Notes: a model not told the origin generated them from the letters alone. Shown: positions 8,585 to 17,219, numbered from the stretch's first letter. The stretch: DNA of 46,897 nt from an uncultured Lachnospiraceae bacterium (GCA_947626395.1 CANQRU010000029.1:1-46897); one strand, 5' to 3'. Translations and numbers: made by a program.

Positions 8585-9373
8585 CTACTCATATTTCTTC
8601 GCCATCCACACGATCGGCACAAAGATAAATAGACATGCCGCCAGCACCACGATCATCTGTACTGCGATAGCCACCGGCGACGCCCCTTCGCTCATCCACG
8701 GTCCCGCGAATCGGTAGATCAGCCAGAACACCGGCGGATAGCCGACCGCCACGCTCAGGATCTCCGCCCGCAGCGCGTCCACGATATGGGGCCAATTCCG
8801 GTTATTGAAATAGATACCCGGTACGGATATCTTAAACGCGCCCTGCTGGACAAAACTAATCTTGTTCTCATCGTAATAAGCCGGAAGCCGCGGCTCCATC
8901 CGGAAACAGGCCCAGGCTCCGAAAAGCAGCATCAGCCCGCAGACGAGGAACACGCTGCTGGACATCTCCGTAATCGGCACGCCGATTCCAATTAGTACCG
9001 CGATCTCTCCAAGCACCGCTCCGAAGCAGCACCAGTAACGGTGTTTCCAGACGCCCTTCTTATTCTCCCACGCTTTCTGCTGTTCCGCGCTCATACCGAC
9101 GGAATAGGTCACCAGTTCTTCCACCTCATGAATGCCCATCTGCCGGTCCGCCGCCAGCCGCTCGCCCTTTAAGAGTTCTGTGACCGTCACTCCCAGCGTC
9201 TCCGCCAGCGGGAGTAAGAGCGACACGTTGGGCATGCTCAAGCCCCGCTCCCATTTGCTCACCGCCTTGTCCGACACGTACAGCCGGTCCGCCAACTCCT
9301 TCTGAGTCATGTCCTTCTCTTTCCGCAGCTGCGTGATAAACGCGCCGAACCGTTCATTTTCATTCTGATACAT
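8585..9373 (-). CDS. XRE-family regulator fused to membrane segments
   Basis: 262 aa from ATG 9371-9373, with a near-perfect AAAGGAGGTGGCC ribosome site. The N-terminal 60 residues are a Cro/CI-type helix-turn-helix (RKEKDMTQKELADRLYVSD, then AVSKWERG). After a linker the C-terminal half holds about four hydrophobic segments (about 125-145, 150-168, 205-225, 236-256), so the DNA-binding domain is tethered to the membrane. This architecture is common in Firmicutes; the signal sensed is mostly unknown. It lies directly upstream of the MFS gene. A palindrome next to its promoter may be its own operator. Confidence 0.82.
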   Translation of the reverse strand: MYQNENERFGAFITQLRKEKDMTQKELADRLYVSDKAVSKWERGLSMPNVSLLLPLAETLGVTVTELLKGERLAADRQMGIHEVEELVTYSVGMSAEQQKAWENKKGVWKHRYWCCFGAVLGEIAVLIGIGVPITEMSSSVFLVCGLMLLFGAWACFRMEPRLPAYYDENKISFVQQGAFKISVPGIYFNNRNWPHIVDALRAEILSVAVGYPPVFWLIYRFAGPWMSEGASPVAIAVQMIVVLAACLFIFVPIVWMAKKYE

Positions 9374-9403
9374 ATTGGCCACCTCCTTTAATTTTATGGC
9401 CTC

Positions 9404-9444
9404 AATGTAGCAATTCCGGGCCGGAGACGCAACCGACTGTCGGT
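9404..9444 (-). promoter_or_regulatory. promoter and palindromic operator candidate of XRE gene
   Basis: Minus-strand -35 TTGCGT (9427-9432) and -10 TACATT (9404-9409) with a 17-bp spacer, 30 bp before the XRE-type gene start. ACCGAC-T-GTCGGT (9432-9444) is a perfect 6-1-6 palindrome abutting the -35. Such short palindromes are typical operators of XRE repressors; autoregulation is inferred. Confidence 0.45.
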
Positions 9445-9496
9445 AGAACCCGACCAAAAACACTTAGATAGCGGGAAATTCAGCCCCTAATTAACA

Positions 9497-10072
9497 TCAT
9501 GGGTTTCTCCGCCTCTCCCTCTCGATCTTCTCCTCCGAGTCTTCCTTCGCAAGCTGGCGCACCTTCCGGAAGAACTCTGAAAACTGAGTCTCTTTCTGCC
9601 CGTAATCCAGGTTCAGCTGATATTCTAACGGGATCCATGTGGAAATGTCAGCCTCATTGTGCTGGATCACCGCCTCCAGCTTGTCAAGCGCCTTATAGAT
9701 CTTTGCCTCCATGCTCTCCATGGCGTTCATTTCCGCAAAAAGCGCCCCTACCTGTTCCCGGTAGCCTTCCGGCAGCGACCGGATCCACGCATCCACCTGA
9801 CGCGCCTCTTCGCTCTCGTCCGCGTTCGTCTTCTCAAACGCCGGGATATCGCCGGTAAACGCCTCACCCATATCGTGGAACAGGCACATTTCCATGACCC
9901 GCACCATATCCGCCTCCGGGAACTCGTCCCGGCAGAAATACGCCATCATCAGCAGATGATAGGTATGCTCGGCCACGCTCTCATGCCGCCCGCCGGCGGT
10001 CCAGGAATGCCTGGTCATATCCTTTAAGCGGCCTGTCGTCCGCATGATGTCGATAAATGTACGCGCGTCCAT
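9497..10072 (-). CDS. HD-domain phosphohydrolase, YfbR/HDDC2-like
   Basis: 191 aa from ATG 10070-10072, chosen because GGGAG lies nine bases upstream; in-frame ATGs 24 and 48 nt earlier lack a ribosome site. The HD metal-binding motifs are clear: HESVAEHTYH (about residues 29-38, first His and the paired His), CLFHDMGEAFTGD (about 66-78, the HD doublet), and a later Asp in ALDKLEAVIQH. The short length and the pattern fit 5'-deoxynucleotidase YfbR / HDDC2-type proteins that dephosphorylate deoxynucleoside monophosphates. The substrate is assigned from family resemblance only. No membrane segments. Confidence 0.8.
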   Translation of the reverse strand: MDARTFIDIMRTTGRLKDMTRHSWTAGGRHESVAEHTYHLLMMAYFCRDEFPEADMVRVMEMCLFHDMGEAFTGDIPAFEKTNADESEEARQVDAWIRSLPEGYREQVGALFAEMNAMESMEAKIYKALDKLEAVIQHNEADISTWIPLEYQLNLDYGQKETQFSEFFRKVRQLAKEDSEEKIERERRRNP

Positions 10073-10138
10073 TTGAAAGCTCTCCCTGTCCGTCATAATC
10101 TGTTCTGTCCGGCGATCCATGCTTCACGAGTCGCATAT

Positions 10139-11383
10139 TCAGGCTTTCTCCGCCGCCTTCGCCGCCATCCCAAAGATCACAAATCCCACCGCGAACAGTA
10201 TCGCCAGCATCCCCACGCCGCTGGACGGATTCTGCGTCAACTGGGTCATAGCGCCCACCAGCGCCGTGCCGATAAACGCCGCGCCCTTGCCGCAGATATC
10301 AAAGATCCCGAAGAACTCCCCCGACTTCTCCGGCGGGATGATCTTCGCGAAATAGGACCGCGACAGCGCCTGGATGCCGCCCTGGAACATTCCGACGCAC
10401 ACTGCCAGGAACCAGAACTCCCACTGCCTGTCCAGCTGGATCGCAAACAGCGCGATCAGGAAATAGCAGAAGATACAAAGCTTGATCAGATTCGTATTCT
10501 TATATCTCTTCGCCGCCCAGCCGAACAGGATCGCGAACGGGAACGCCACGATCTGCGTCACCAACAATGCCAGCAGAAGCCCCGTCGTATCCAGCCCGAT
10601 GGCGCTGCCATAAGCCGTCGCCATGTCGATGATCGTATAGACGCCGTCGATATAGAAGAAGAACGCCAGAAGGAACAGCCAGATCGGCTTATGTCCTTTC
10701 AGATCCTTAAAGACTCTTCCCAGCCGGGCAAAACTCTCCCGCACCGGATGGGACTGTTTCTTCACGCCGTGCCTCTGCTTGAAATTCCGAAGGAGCGGAA
10801 CCGTCACCCCCAGCCACCAGAATGCGTTGATAAAGAACGCGATCGCCATGGCTGTTCCCATACTGATGCCCAGGGTTTCATTTCCCAGTACGAACAGAAG
10901 GCTTATGATAAATGGAATACAGCTTCCGATATAGCCCCACGCGTATCCGGACGACGACACCTGATCCATCCGGTCCGGCTCCGTCACGTCCGAAAGCATG
11001 GAATCATAAAACACGAGGCTCGCCGCATAGCCCACCCTGGCGATGACAAAGATCGCCAGGAACACGATCCACGGTACCGGCAGCGACATGGCCGCGCAGC
11101 CGATGACGCCGACCATCATGCAGATCGTGAAGATCGGCTTCTTATACCCGTCCGTATCTGCGATCGTTCCGAATACCGGGCCGATCACCGCCACCAGAAG
11201 CGTCGACACCGACATGGCGTAACCCCAGTAAGCCATGGCGTCCACCTCTGACACGCCTCCCTGCCCCGCCAGATAGTTAAAATAGATCGGCAGGATCGTG
11301 GCCACCAGAAGCGTGAAGGCGGAATTGCCTACATCATAAAGGATCCAGTACTTTTCCAGTTTCGAAAATTTCATCTTACCCAT
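10139..11383 (-). CDS. MFS transporter, UMF1 (Atg22-like) family
   Basis: 414 aa, starting at ATG 11381-11383 with GAGGGG five bases upstream. The N terminus (KLEKYWILYDVGNSAFTLLVATILPIYF) and the loop GTIADTDGYKKP are characteristic of the UMF1/Atg22-like branch of the major facilitator superfamily. Twelve hydrophobic segments are expected. Homologues in fungi export amino acids from the vacuole; bacterial members have no settled substrate. The stop lies 66 nt before the HD gene start, so the two may share a transcript. Confidence 0.85.
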   Translation of the reverse strand: MGKMKFSKLEKYWILYDVGNSAFTLLVATILPIYFNYLAGQGGVSEVDAMAYWGYAMSVSTLLVAVIGPVFGTIADTDGYKKPIFTICMMVGVIGCAAMSLPVPWIVFLAIFVIARVGYAASLVFYDSMLSDVTEPDRMDQVSSSGYAWGYIGSCIPFIISLLFVLGNETLGISMGTAMAIAFFINAFWWLGVTVPLLRNFKQRHGVKKQSHPVRESFARLGRVFKDLKGHKPIWLFLLAFFFYIDGVYTIIDMATAYGSAIGLDTTGLLLALLVTQIVAFPFAILFGWAAKRYKNTNLIKLCIFCYFLIALFAIQLDRQWEFWFLAVCVGMFQGGIQALSRSYFAKIIPPEKSGEFFGIFDICGKGAAFIGTALVGAMTQLTQNPSSGVGMLAILFAVGFVIFGMAAKAAEKA

Positions 11384-11412
11384 AGTAACCCCTCATCGCA
11401 AATTGGCATAAA

Positions 11413-11441
11413 ATAATATGCACTGTATCCGATAGCTACAA
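11413..11441 (-). promoter_or_regulatory. promoter of UMF1 MFS gene
   Basis: Minus-strand -35 TTGTAG (11436-11441), 17-bp spacer and -10 TATTAT (11413-11418), 30 bp before the start codon. Confidence 0.5.
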
Positions 11442-11511
11442 TTATTATCTTAACATATTATTACTGAAAAGAACAGTAAAATCTTCAAAATGTCGCACAA
11501 ATGAAAAAGTC

Positions 11512-11540
11512 TTTTCAAATCTCTGAATTCCAGTTATAAT
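11512..11540 (+). promoter_or_regulatory. promoter of YihY/BrkB gene
   Basis: -35 TTTTCA (11512-11517), 17-bp spacer, -10 TATAAT (11535-11540), about 68 bp before the YihY start. It forms a divergent promoter pair with the MFS promoter 70 bp to the left. Confidence 0.55.
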
Positions 11541-11608
11541 AGAGCCGAAAACCTGCGGCGCGGCGGCTGCCGTGTCTGTCCGACAAGCGAAAACCGGGAG
11601 GAAGAAGA

Positions 11609-12454
11609 ATGATCGCACTGATCGTCCACGCCAAAGAGATCTTCGACAAATACAAAAAAGACGAAGTGACCGTATACGCCGCCCAGTCGTCCTTTTTCAT
11701 TATCATCGCGTTCTTCCCGTTCATCATGCTCTTGCTGACTCTGATCCAGCTGATCCCTGCGATCCAGAAGTCGGATGTGATGGAACTCATGGTCACGATC
11801 ATGCCGGACATGCTGGACGCGCTGGTCGTAGGCATCATCGACGATCTCTATACCAAGTCCCCTGCCACGATCATTTCCCTTTCCGCTATCGCGGCCCTCT
11901 GGTCCGCCTCCCGCGGGACGCTTGGCATCGAGCGCGGCTTAAACCGGGTCTACGAAAGCCCCATGAAGAGGGGTTATCTTGTCCGCCGCCTGATCAGTTC
12001 CGGCTATACGCTGCTGTTTATCGCAGCCTGTATCGGAAGTCTGTTCCTGCTGGTTCTTGGCAGTTCCATTTACTCCTTTGTCATTAAATGGTTCCCGATG
12101 CTGGCAGATTTCGCGGAACTGATCTACTCCCTGCGCTCCTTCGCCGTCCTGTTCATTCTGATCATCGTCTTCAGCGGCCTGTATAAATGGCTGCCCCAGA
12201 AGCATCATACGCTGAAAAGCCAGATGCCGGGGGCGCTGTTCGCGACGCTCGGATGGATCGTGTTCTCCGCTTTGTTTTCCATTTACTTCAACAATTTCAG
12301 CAACTATTCCTATATGTACGGAAGTCTGACGGCCGTGGTCGTGCTGATGCTGTGGCTTTATATCTGCATCTGTATCCTCTTTATCGGGGCGGAGATTAAT
12401 TATTTTCTCGATAAATATTTCGGCGGCGGCCGTGATAGCGCGAAATCATCCTAG
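11609..12454 (+). CDS. YihY/BrkB-family inner membrane protein
   Basis: 281 aa, ATG preceded by GGGAGGAAGAAG. The order of hydrophobic segments (about 28-50, 85-105, 130-155, 180-200, 210-235, 245-268) gives the six-helix YihY layout. The conserved N-terminal AAQSSFFIIIAFFPFIMLLL and the segment ASRGTLGIERGLNRVY match the family signature (A-x-x-F-x-x-x-x-S-x-x-P, then R-x-x-x-A/G-x-x-x-x-x-N). Some family members were once called ribonuclease BN, which is wrong for YihY; a transport or lipid-related role has been proposed for homologues. Function here unknown. It is monocistronic between divergent and co-directional genes with their own promoters. Confidence 0.88.
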   Translation: MIALIVHAKEIFDKYKKDEVTVYAAQSSFFIIIAFFPFIMLLLTLIQLIPAIQKSDVMELMVTIMPDMLDALVVGIIDDLYTKSPATIISLSAIAALWSASRGTLGIERGLNRVYESPMKRGYLVRRLISSGYTLLFIAACIGSLFLLVLGSSIYSFVIKWFPMLADFAELIYSLRSFAVLFILIIVFSGLYKWLPQKHHTLKSQMPGALFATLGWIVFSALFSIYFNNFSNYSYMYGSLTAVVVLMLWLYICICILFIGAEINYFLDKYFGGGRDSAKSS

Positions 12455-12545
12455 ACATTTATGGCAGTATTACAGAAAAAGTGCCGCGCGGCCATTATTT
12501 CTTTTCACATTTTTAAATTATGTACTGGTTTTTCGTTATTGATTG

Positions 12546-12554
12546 TGGTATAAT
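12546..12554 (+). promoter_or_regulatory. extended -10 promoter of phosphofructokinase gene
   Basis: TGGTATAAT (12546-12554) is a perfect extended -10. No good -35 is seen at 16-18 bp, as is usual for this promoter class. It gives a leader of about 55 nt before the start codon. Confidence 0.5.
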
Positions 12555-12616
12555 CTGCAACGATTGTATCAATTAGCAATACGAAAAAAATAATTTTTAC
12601 GGAGGTTAACAAGATT

Positions 12617-13858
12617 ATGCATGGTAATGTCATCGTAGGCCAGTCCGGCGGCCCCACGGCCGTCATCAACTCCAGCCTCGCAGGCGTATTCCGCACCGCC
12701 ATCGACCGCGGCGCCAAGAAAGTTTACGGCATGCGCAACGGTATCCAGGGACTTCTGGACGAGAAGTATGTGGATCTGTCCAACTACATCAAGAACGAGC
12801 TGGACATCGAGATCTTAAAGCGCACCCCGTCCGCTTTCCTGGGCACCTGCCGCTACAAGCTGCCGGCGATCCATGAGGATCAGGAAATCTACAAGAGGAT
12901 CTTCGAGATCCTGGACAAGCTGAAAATCGAGTGTTTCATTTACATCGGCGGCAACGATTCCATGGACACGATCAAGAAGCTGTCCGATTACGCGATGCTG
13001 ACCGGCGCAAGCCAGAAATTCGTCGGCGTTCCGAAGACCATTGACAACGACCTGGCCCTGACCGACCACACTCCCGGCTACGGCAGCGCCGCCAAATACA
13101 TCGCTACCTCCACCAAGGAGATCATCCGCGACGGCAACGGCTTCTCCTACAAGAAGGAGCAGGTCACCATCATCGAGATCATGGGACGCAACGCGGGCTG
13201 GCTTACCGGCGCGGCCGCCCTGGCCAAAGGCGAGGACTGCGAGGGCGTAGACCTGATCTACCTGCCGGAGGTTCCGTTCGATATCGATAAGTTCCTGGAG
13301 AAGGTGAAATCCCTCCTGGCGAAGAAGTCGACCGTATTCGTCGCCATTTCCGAAGGTATTAAGCTGAAGGACGGCACCTATGTCAGCGAAGCCGGCGGCG
13401 GTTCCGATTATGTGGACGCTTTCGGCCATAAGCAGCTGACCGGCTCCGCCACCTATCTGGCCAACCTTGTGGCCCACACCATCGGCTGCAAGACCCGTGC
13501 CGTAGAGTTCTCGACCCTGCAGAGAAGCGCTTCCCATCTGGCGTCCCGTACCGACATCAACGAGGCGTTCATGGTCGGCGGCGCCGCTGTAAAGGCAGCC
13601 GACGAGGGCGATTCCGGCATGATGGTCGTTATCGACCGCGTGTCCAACGACCCGTACCAGACCGCTGCCGGCGTGTACGACGTCCACAGGATCGCCAACG
13701 ACGAGAAGCTGGTGCCGCGTGAGTGGATCAACAAGGAAGGAACCTATGTGACCGAGGACTTCATCGACTATGTAAGTCCGTTGATCCAGGGCGATTATCC
13801 GTGCGTGATGGTAAACGGTCTTCCGAGACATCTGTATCTGAAGCAGGAGGACAAATAA
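12617..13858 (+). CDS. pfp: pyrophosphate-type 6-phosphofructokinase
   Basis: 413 aa, ATG preceded by GGAGG at 12601. It phosphorylates fructose 6-phosphate in glycolysis, and PPi-type enzymes work reversibly. The N-terminal GQSGGPTAVINSS is the phosphate-binding loop. GGNDS (about 111-115) has Asp where ATP-dependent enzymes have Gly (GGDGS), and PKTIDND (about 138-144) has Lys where ATP enzymes have Gly; both are hallmarks of PPi dependence. MGRNAGW (about 190-196) binds the sugar phosphate. The first Asp of the usual GGDD is Asn here, a mild deviation. A terminator follows, so it is a single-gene unit. Confidence 0.92.
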   Translation: MHGNVIVGQSGGPTAVINSSLAGVFRTAIDRGAKKVYGMRNGIQGLLDEKYVDLSNYIKNELDIEILKRTPSAFLGTCRYKLPAIHEDQEIYKRIFEILDKLKIECFIYIGGNDSMDTIKKLSDYAMLTGASQKFVGVPKTIDNDLALTDHTPGYGSAAKYIATSTKEIIRDGNGFSYKKEQVTIIEIMGRNAGWLTGAAALAKGEDCEGVDLIYLPEVPFDIDKFLEKVKSLLAKKSTVFVAISEGIKLKDGTYVSEAGGGSDYVDAFGHKQLTGSATYLANLVAHTIGCKTRAVEFSTLQRSASHLASRTDINEAFMVGGAAVKAADEGDSGMMVVIDRVSNDPYQTAAGVYDVHRIANDEKLVPREWINKEGTYVTEDFIDYVSPLIQGDYPCVMVNGLPRHLYLKQEDK

Positions 13859-13872
13859 TCAGTACAAAATCA

Positions 13873-13899
13873 GGGGCTGCGGTTTCGCAGCCCCCTTTC
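13873..13899 (+). terminator. intrinsic terminator of phosphofructokinase gene
   Basis: GGGGCTGCG (13873-13881), GTTT loop, CGCAGCCCC (13886-13894), then CTTTC. A 9-bp perfect GC-rich stem 15 nt after the stop codon. The T-run is short. Confidence 0.8.
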
Positions 13900-13941
13900 A
13901 TTTCCATGCAAGCAAGGCGCCAGTGACGCCTTGCTTGTATT
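13899..13941. repeat. 43-bp interspersed palindromic repeat, copy A
   Basis: It matches 44512-44554 at 41 of 43 positions. The core is an 11-bp perfect stem (CAAGCAAGGCG at 13909-13919 and CGCCTTGCTTG at 13927-13937) around CCAGTGA. This copy fills the spacer between the phosphofructokinase terminator and the convergent HAD gene, and its last base touches the HAD stop codon. It could act as a terminator for the minus strand as well. Confidence 0.85.
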
Positions 13942-14645
13942 CATCCGCACTCTTCCAGATACGAAAGAAGATCATCAAAACTCCCCTGAGGGTACCGGGA
14001 AATATCCATTCCCCGGTCGATCAGCCCGGCTGTTAGGAGAAAAACCTTCATACCGAGTTTTTCCGCGACCATATCCTCTCCCGCGTCATTTCCCGCCATC
14101 AGGCACTCTTCCGCCGTCAGACCGCGAAGCTTAAGGATCTCACGGTAATAATCCAGATTCGGTTTGCTGTAGCTGACATTCTCATACGTCGTCCGGAACT
14201 CGAAGTCATCCGGTTCAAGTCCGGCCCAGCGGATACGGCTCTCTGTGGCGGCCGCCGGAAAGATCGGATTCGTCGCCAGGATCAGACGATATCCCCGAGC
14301 CTTCAGCGTGCGGATCAGTTCCGCAGCTTTCGGATCATAGCCGCAGCTTTTCTGCACCTTCTGAAATTCCGTCCGATAGAATTCTTCGATCACAGGCCGG
14401 TCCTTCAGGCATTTCTCACCGAAGACCGCCGCAAATGTCTGCCAGAACCTGGCTTCATTCCTGCAGGAGCCATCGTTCATGACCATGGCGCCAACGCCTT
14501 TCCATACGGCGTCCGTCAGCTTCCGCGGATCATAGCCGTAAGGCGCCAGATACGACGCCAGTCGCCCCATATAGTCCTTTACGAAAACCTCCTGATCCAT
14601 CGGAAGCAATGTTCCGTCCAGATCGAATAAAACTGCCTTTATCAT
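13941..14645 (-). CDS. HAD-superfamily hydrolase
   Basis: 234 aa from ATG 14643-14645; GAAAGG lies ten bases upstream, whereas an ATG nine bases earlier sits too close to it. HAD motif I FDLDGTLL (about 7-14) holds the nucleophile Asp and acid Asp; motif II ATNP (about 119-122); motif III Lys in YSKPNLDYY (about 158-166); motif IV GNDAGEDM (about 182-189). An alpha-helical C1 cap lies between motifs I and II, the size of phosphoglycolate phosphatase/YjjG-type enzymes. It acts on a small phosphorylated metabolite, not identifiable. Convergent with the phosphofructokinase gene. Confidence 0.85.
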   Translation of the reverse strand: MIKAVLFDLDGTLLPMDQEVFVKDYMGRLASYLAPYGYDPRKLTDAVWKGVGAMVMNDGSCRNEARFWQTFAAVFGEKCLKDRPVIEEFYRTEFQKVQKSCGYDPKAAELIRTLKARGYRLILATNPIFPAAATESRIRWAGLEPDDFEFRTTYENVSYSKPNLDYYREILKLRGLTAEECLMAGNDAGEDMVAEKLGMKVFLLTAGLIDRGMDISRYPQGSFDDLLSYLEECG

Positions 14646-14704
14646 TCCAACCATGCCTTTCTATGCCGCACGCTGCTGCCTTCAGCCGTCGTCCATGGTC
14701 ATCA

Positions 14705-15682
14705 TCATACCATATCTCCCGGCATTTTGCAACGCGTCGCCGAGATCGCGTCGCCCGGATCCGGGTTAAAAACCGCATTCCTGACGATCTCAACAAAATC
14801 CCGGGTATAACGGGAGACATAACTCCCTTTGCGGAACGCGGCCACGAAATCCGACGTGACCCTCGGCTCGCCAAAACTGTAGCAGTCGATCGGCTGATTC
14901 TTGACCCGGTGCCGCAAATGCGTCTCGAAGATAAAGGCAATTCCATAACCGGAGGAAACCAGTTCCATAATGGCCGGAAGACTTCCTGTATACAGGACAT
15001 TATCCAGCTGGATCCCATGCTCCTTCAGATATCCGTCCATGATCTGACGCGTCCGGTGTTCCGGCTTCATCATCAGGATCCGCTCATTCTTCAGCATCTC
15101 TACGTCCAGCTTCGGATACCGGCTGAACGGATTCGGAACCGCGAAACGGCCGACCGGATGATTCCGACAGGTACAGATCAGAAGCTCCTCGTCCTTCATC
15201 AGCGTCTCATACTCGATCTGAGGATTCAGCGTGCTGGGCTTGCTGTAGAACGCCGCGTCGACCTGACCGTCGATCAGCCGGCGGTCGTTCTCATCGGAGG
15301 AGCCCTCGTAAATATTCACCTTCACGTTCGGATGCTGTTCCTGAAACTTGGGCAGCGTACAGGGAAGCATATAGGTTCCGCGCATATTGGCGAAAGCCAC
15401 ATTCAGGACTCCGACATCCCGCTTAATGATATCCGCCAGTTCCGCGTCCAGATCGCTCTTGATCTGCAGGATCTGGTTGGCGCGCTCCACATAGCGCTCC
15501 CCTGCGTAGGTCGGCACATATCTGTGACCGGTTTTGCGGAACAGTTTCAGCCCCAGTTCGTCCTCCAGCATGATCAGAAACTTACTGAGCGTAGGCTGTC
15601 CTACATAGAGCGATTCAGCCGCTTTAGTAATATTCTGATACTTAGCGATTGCCAGAACGTAATTCAGTTCCCGAAAATCCAT
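14705..15682 (-). CDS. LysR-family regulator divergent from prpF-like gene
   Basis: 325 aa from ATG 15680-15682 with AGGAGGGAACC upstream. The N-terminal winged helix (about 1-60) holds ITKAAESLYVGQPTLSKFLIMLE, the usual LysR helix-turn-helix. The remaining 260 residues are the periplasmic-binding-like effector domain. It is transcribed away from the PrpF-like isomerase and permease genes, the classical arrangement for a LysR activator of a small catabolic operon. Its own promoter overlaps one of two LysR-type boxes in the shared region, which suggests autorepression. The effector is probably the substrate of the adjacent isomerase or permease (inference). Confidence 0.9.
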   Translation of the reverse strand: MDFRELNYVLAIAKYQNITKAAESLYVGQPTLSKFLIMLEDELGLKLFRKTGHRYVPTYAGERYVERANQILQIKSDLDAELADIIKRDVGVLNVAFANMRGTYMLPCTLPKFQEQHPNVKVNIYEGSSDENDRRLIDGQVDAAFYSKPSTLNPQIEYETLMKDEELLICTCRNHPVGRFAVPNPFSRYPKLDVEMLKNERILMMKPEHRTRQIMDGYLKEHGIQLDNVLYTGSLPAIMELVSSGYGIAFIFETHLRHRVKNQPIDCYSFGEPRVTSDFVAAFRKGSYVSRYTRDFVEIVRNAVFNPDPGDAISATRCKMPGDMV

Positions 15683-15825
15683 GGTTCCCTCCTGTCCGGG
15701 GTATCCCCGCATATGCTTACCTGCCGTATCTTCTGTATGTTCTCATTTCCACGCTGTCCCGCCCTGCCGCCGGCATTTATCTCGTTATTCTGAATCTATC
15801 ATAACATATTTTCATGCTCCGTGAT

Positions 15826-15862
15826 ATTCAAAAAAGGAATACATTTTATTCAAAACAAGAAT
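15826..15862. promoter_or_regulatory. paired LysR-type boxes
   Basis: Two ATTC-N7-GAAT palindromes (15826-15840 and 15848-15862), both containing the T-N11-A core of LysR sites. Their centres are 22 bp apart, two helical turns, so a LysR tetramer could bind both from one face. The region lies between the divergent LysR and prpF-like genes. Confidence 0.7.
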
Positions 15863-15871
15863 AATTGTCAA
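15843..15871 (-). promoter_or_regulatory. promoter of the divergent LysR gene
   Basis: Minus-strand -35 TTGACA (15866-15871, consensus), 17-bp spacer and -10 TAAAAT (15843-15848). It gives a leader of about 150 nt. The spacer is almost wholly occupied by the second LysR box. No equally good promoter was found facing the prpF-like gene, consistent with an activator-dependent promoter there. Confidence 0.75.
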
Positions 15872-16070
15872 ATCTGTCCTACGATTCGATCTTGGTTTTG
15901 TGCGATTTTCACATGACCATTCCTTCTTCGCATGGTTTTCATCGGGCGCATGAATTTCACTTTTTCCGGATCCCATGTTACCATGAAACCACGAAAAAAT
16001 ACCGGACATGGCGGCGCGGCCGGCCCCATGTACGGACGGCTCAGGAAAACAAATACAGGAGGTTTTCATT

Positions 16071-17219
16071 ATGCAGACAAACCAAAGCATTCGTCTCCCG
16101 GTCACGATCATGCGCGGCGGCACCAGCAAAGGCGTGTATATCCTGGAATCGGAACTGCCCGCTGACCATAGCGCATGGGAGCCCCTTCTTCTGCGTCTTA
16201 TGGGAAGCCCTGACAAGAAGCAGATCGACGGTCTCGGCGGATCCCAGTCCGTCACCAGCAAGGTAGCCATCGTGAAGAAGTCTGACCGTCCTGACGCGGA
16301 CGTGGACTATACCTTCGCTCAGGTCTCCGTCGACAAGCCGCTGGTCAGCTACAAAGGCAACTGCGGCAACATTTCTTCCGGCGTAGGCCCGTTCGCTATT
16401 GAAAAGGGTCTCGTGGAAGCAAAGGATGGCGTAACGCCGGTCCGGATCTACAACACGAACACCAACAAGATCATCATCGCCGATGTACATACCGCGGACG
16501 GTACGGTAGAATATGAAGGAGATTTCGCCATCGCCGGCGTCCCCGGAACGGCTTCCCCGATCAAACTGAAGTTCGTTGAGCCGTCCGGTACCCTCGGAAA
16601 CGGCCTTCTGCCCACAGGGAACGCCGTCGACACGCTGGATGTTCCGGGCTTCGGACCGGTTCAGGTCTCCATCGTGGACGCAGCCAATCCGCTGGTCTTC
16701 GTGAAAGCGGCGGATCTGGGTCTGACAGGCAGGGAACTTCCCGACGAGCTGAACGCGGACGCGGAGAAACTGGATCTTCTGGAAAAGGTCCGCGGCCTGG
16801 CGGCCGTAAAGCTTGGTCTGATCACCGACTATACCCGCTCCGCCTGGGATACGCCCGGAATTCCGAAAATGACCTTCGTCGCGGAAGCCGCCGATTATGT
16901 GACGGCTGACGGCAAAGAAATTAAGAAAGAGGACATCGATCTGCTCTCCCGCATGATGTCCATGCAGAAGACCCATCCCAGCTACGCGATGACCGGCGCC
17001 ATGTGTACGGCAGCGGCCGCTGTGGTTCCGGGAAGCGTCGTGAACCAGGTCCTCTCTCCTTCTGTCGACACACAGTTCATCCGTATCGGCCATCCGGGCG
17101 GCATTCTGGAATGCGGCGTGGACTACCGTGAGAACGGCGCAGTCCCGGAAATCGACGACACCTTTGGTTTCCGCACGGCGAACTTCCTGATGGAAGGAAC
17201 GGCGCGGATCCGGCTGTAA
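16071..17219 (+). CDS. PrpF-family isomerase (aconitate/methylaconitate isomerase-like)
   Basis: 382 aa from ATG 16071, with AGGAGG ten bases upstream; a longer frame exists but lacks a ribosome site. Hallmarks of the PrpF / 4-oxalomesaconate tautomerase family (diaminopimelate epimerase-like fold): MRGGTSKGVYI (about 14-24), GNCGNISSGVGPFAI (about 91-105) with the catalytic-site Cys, and GHPGG-ILECGV near the C terminus. PrpF of Shewanella is known to bind and isomerise trans-aconitate, while relatives isomerise 2-methylaconitate or 4-oxalomesaconate. No prpB/prpC/prpD gene is nearby, whereas an organic-acid permease follows at 115 nt. With citrate lyase genes in the same window, an aconitate isomerase role is the best guess. 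Confidence 0.85.
   Translation: MQTNQSIRLPVTIMRGGTSKGVYILESELPADHSAWEPLLLRLMGSPDKKQIDGLGGSQSVTSKVAIVKKSDRPDADVDYTFAQVSVDKPLVSYKGNCGNISSGVGPFAIEKGLVEAKDGVTPVRIYNTNTNKIIIADVHTADGTVEYEGDFAIAGVPGTASPIKLKFVEPSGTLGNGLLPTGNAVDTLDVPGFGPVQVSIVDAANPLVFVKAADLGLTGRELPDELNADAEKLDLLEKVRGLAAVKLGLITDYTRSAWDTPGIPKMTFVAEAADYVTADGKEIKKEDIDLLSRMMSMQKTHPSYAMTGAMCTAAAAVVPGSVVNQVLSPSVDTQFIRIGHPGGILECGVDYRENGAVPEIDDTFGFRTANFLMEGTARIRL

Noticed and set aside
10073-11251. 392-codon plus-strand frame
   Set aside because: Shadow of the UMF1 transporter gene, Arg/His-rich, with no start signal.
11609-12454. Ribonuclease BN annotation for the YihY-type gene
   Set aside because: That name is a known misassignment for this membrane protein family; the protein has no nuclease motif.
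14609-15793. 394-codon plus-strand frame across the LysR gene
   Set aside because: Antisense to a clear LysR gene with a consensus promoter; no ribosome site.
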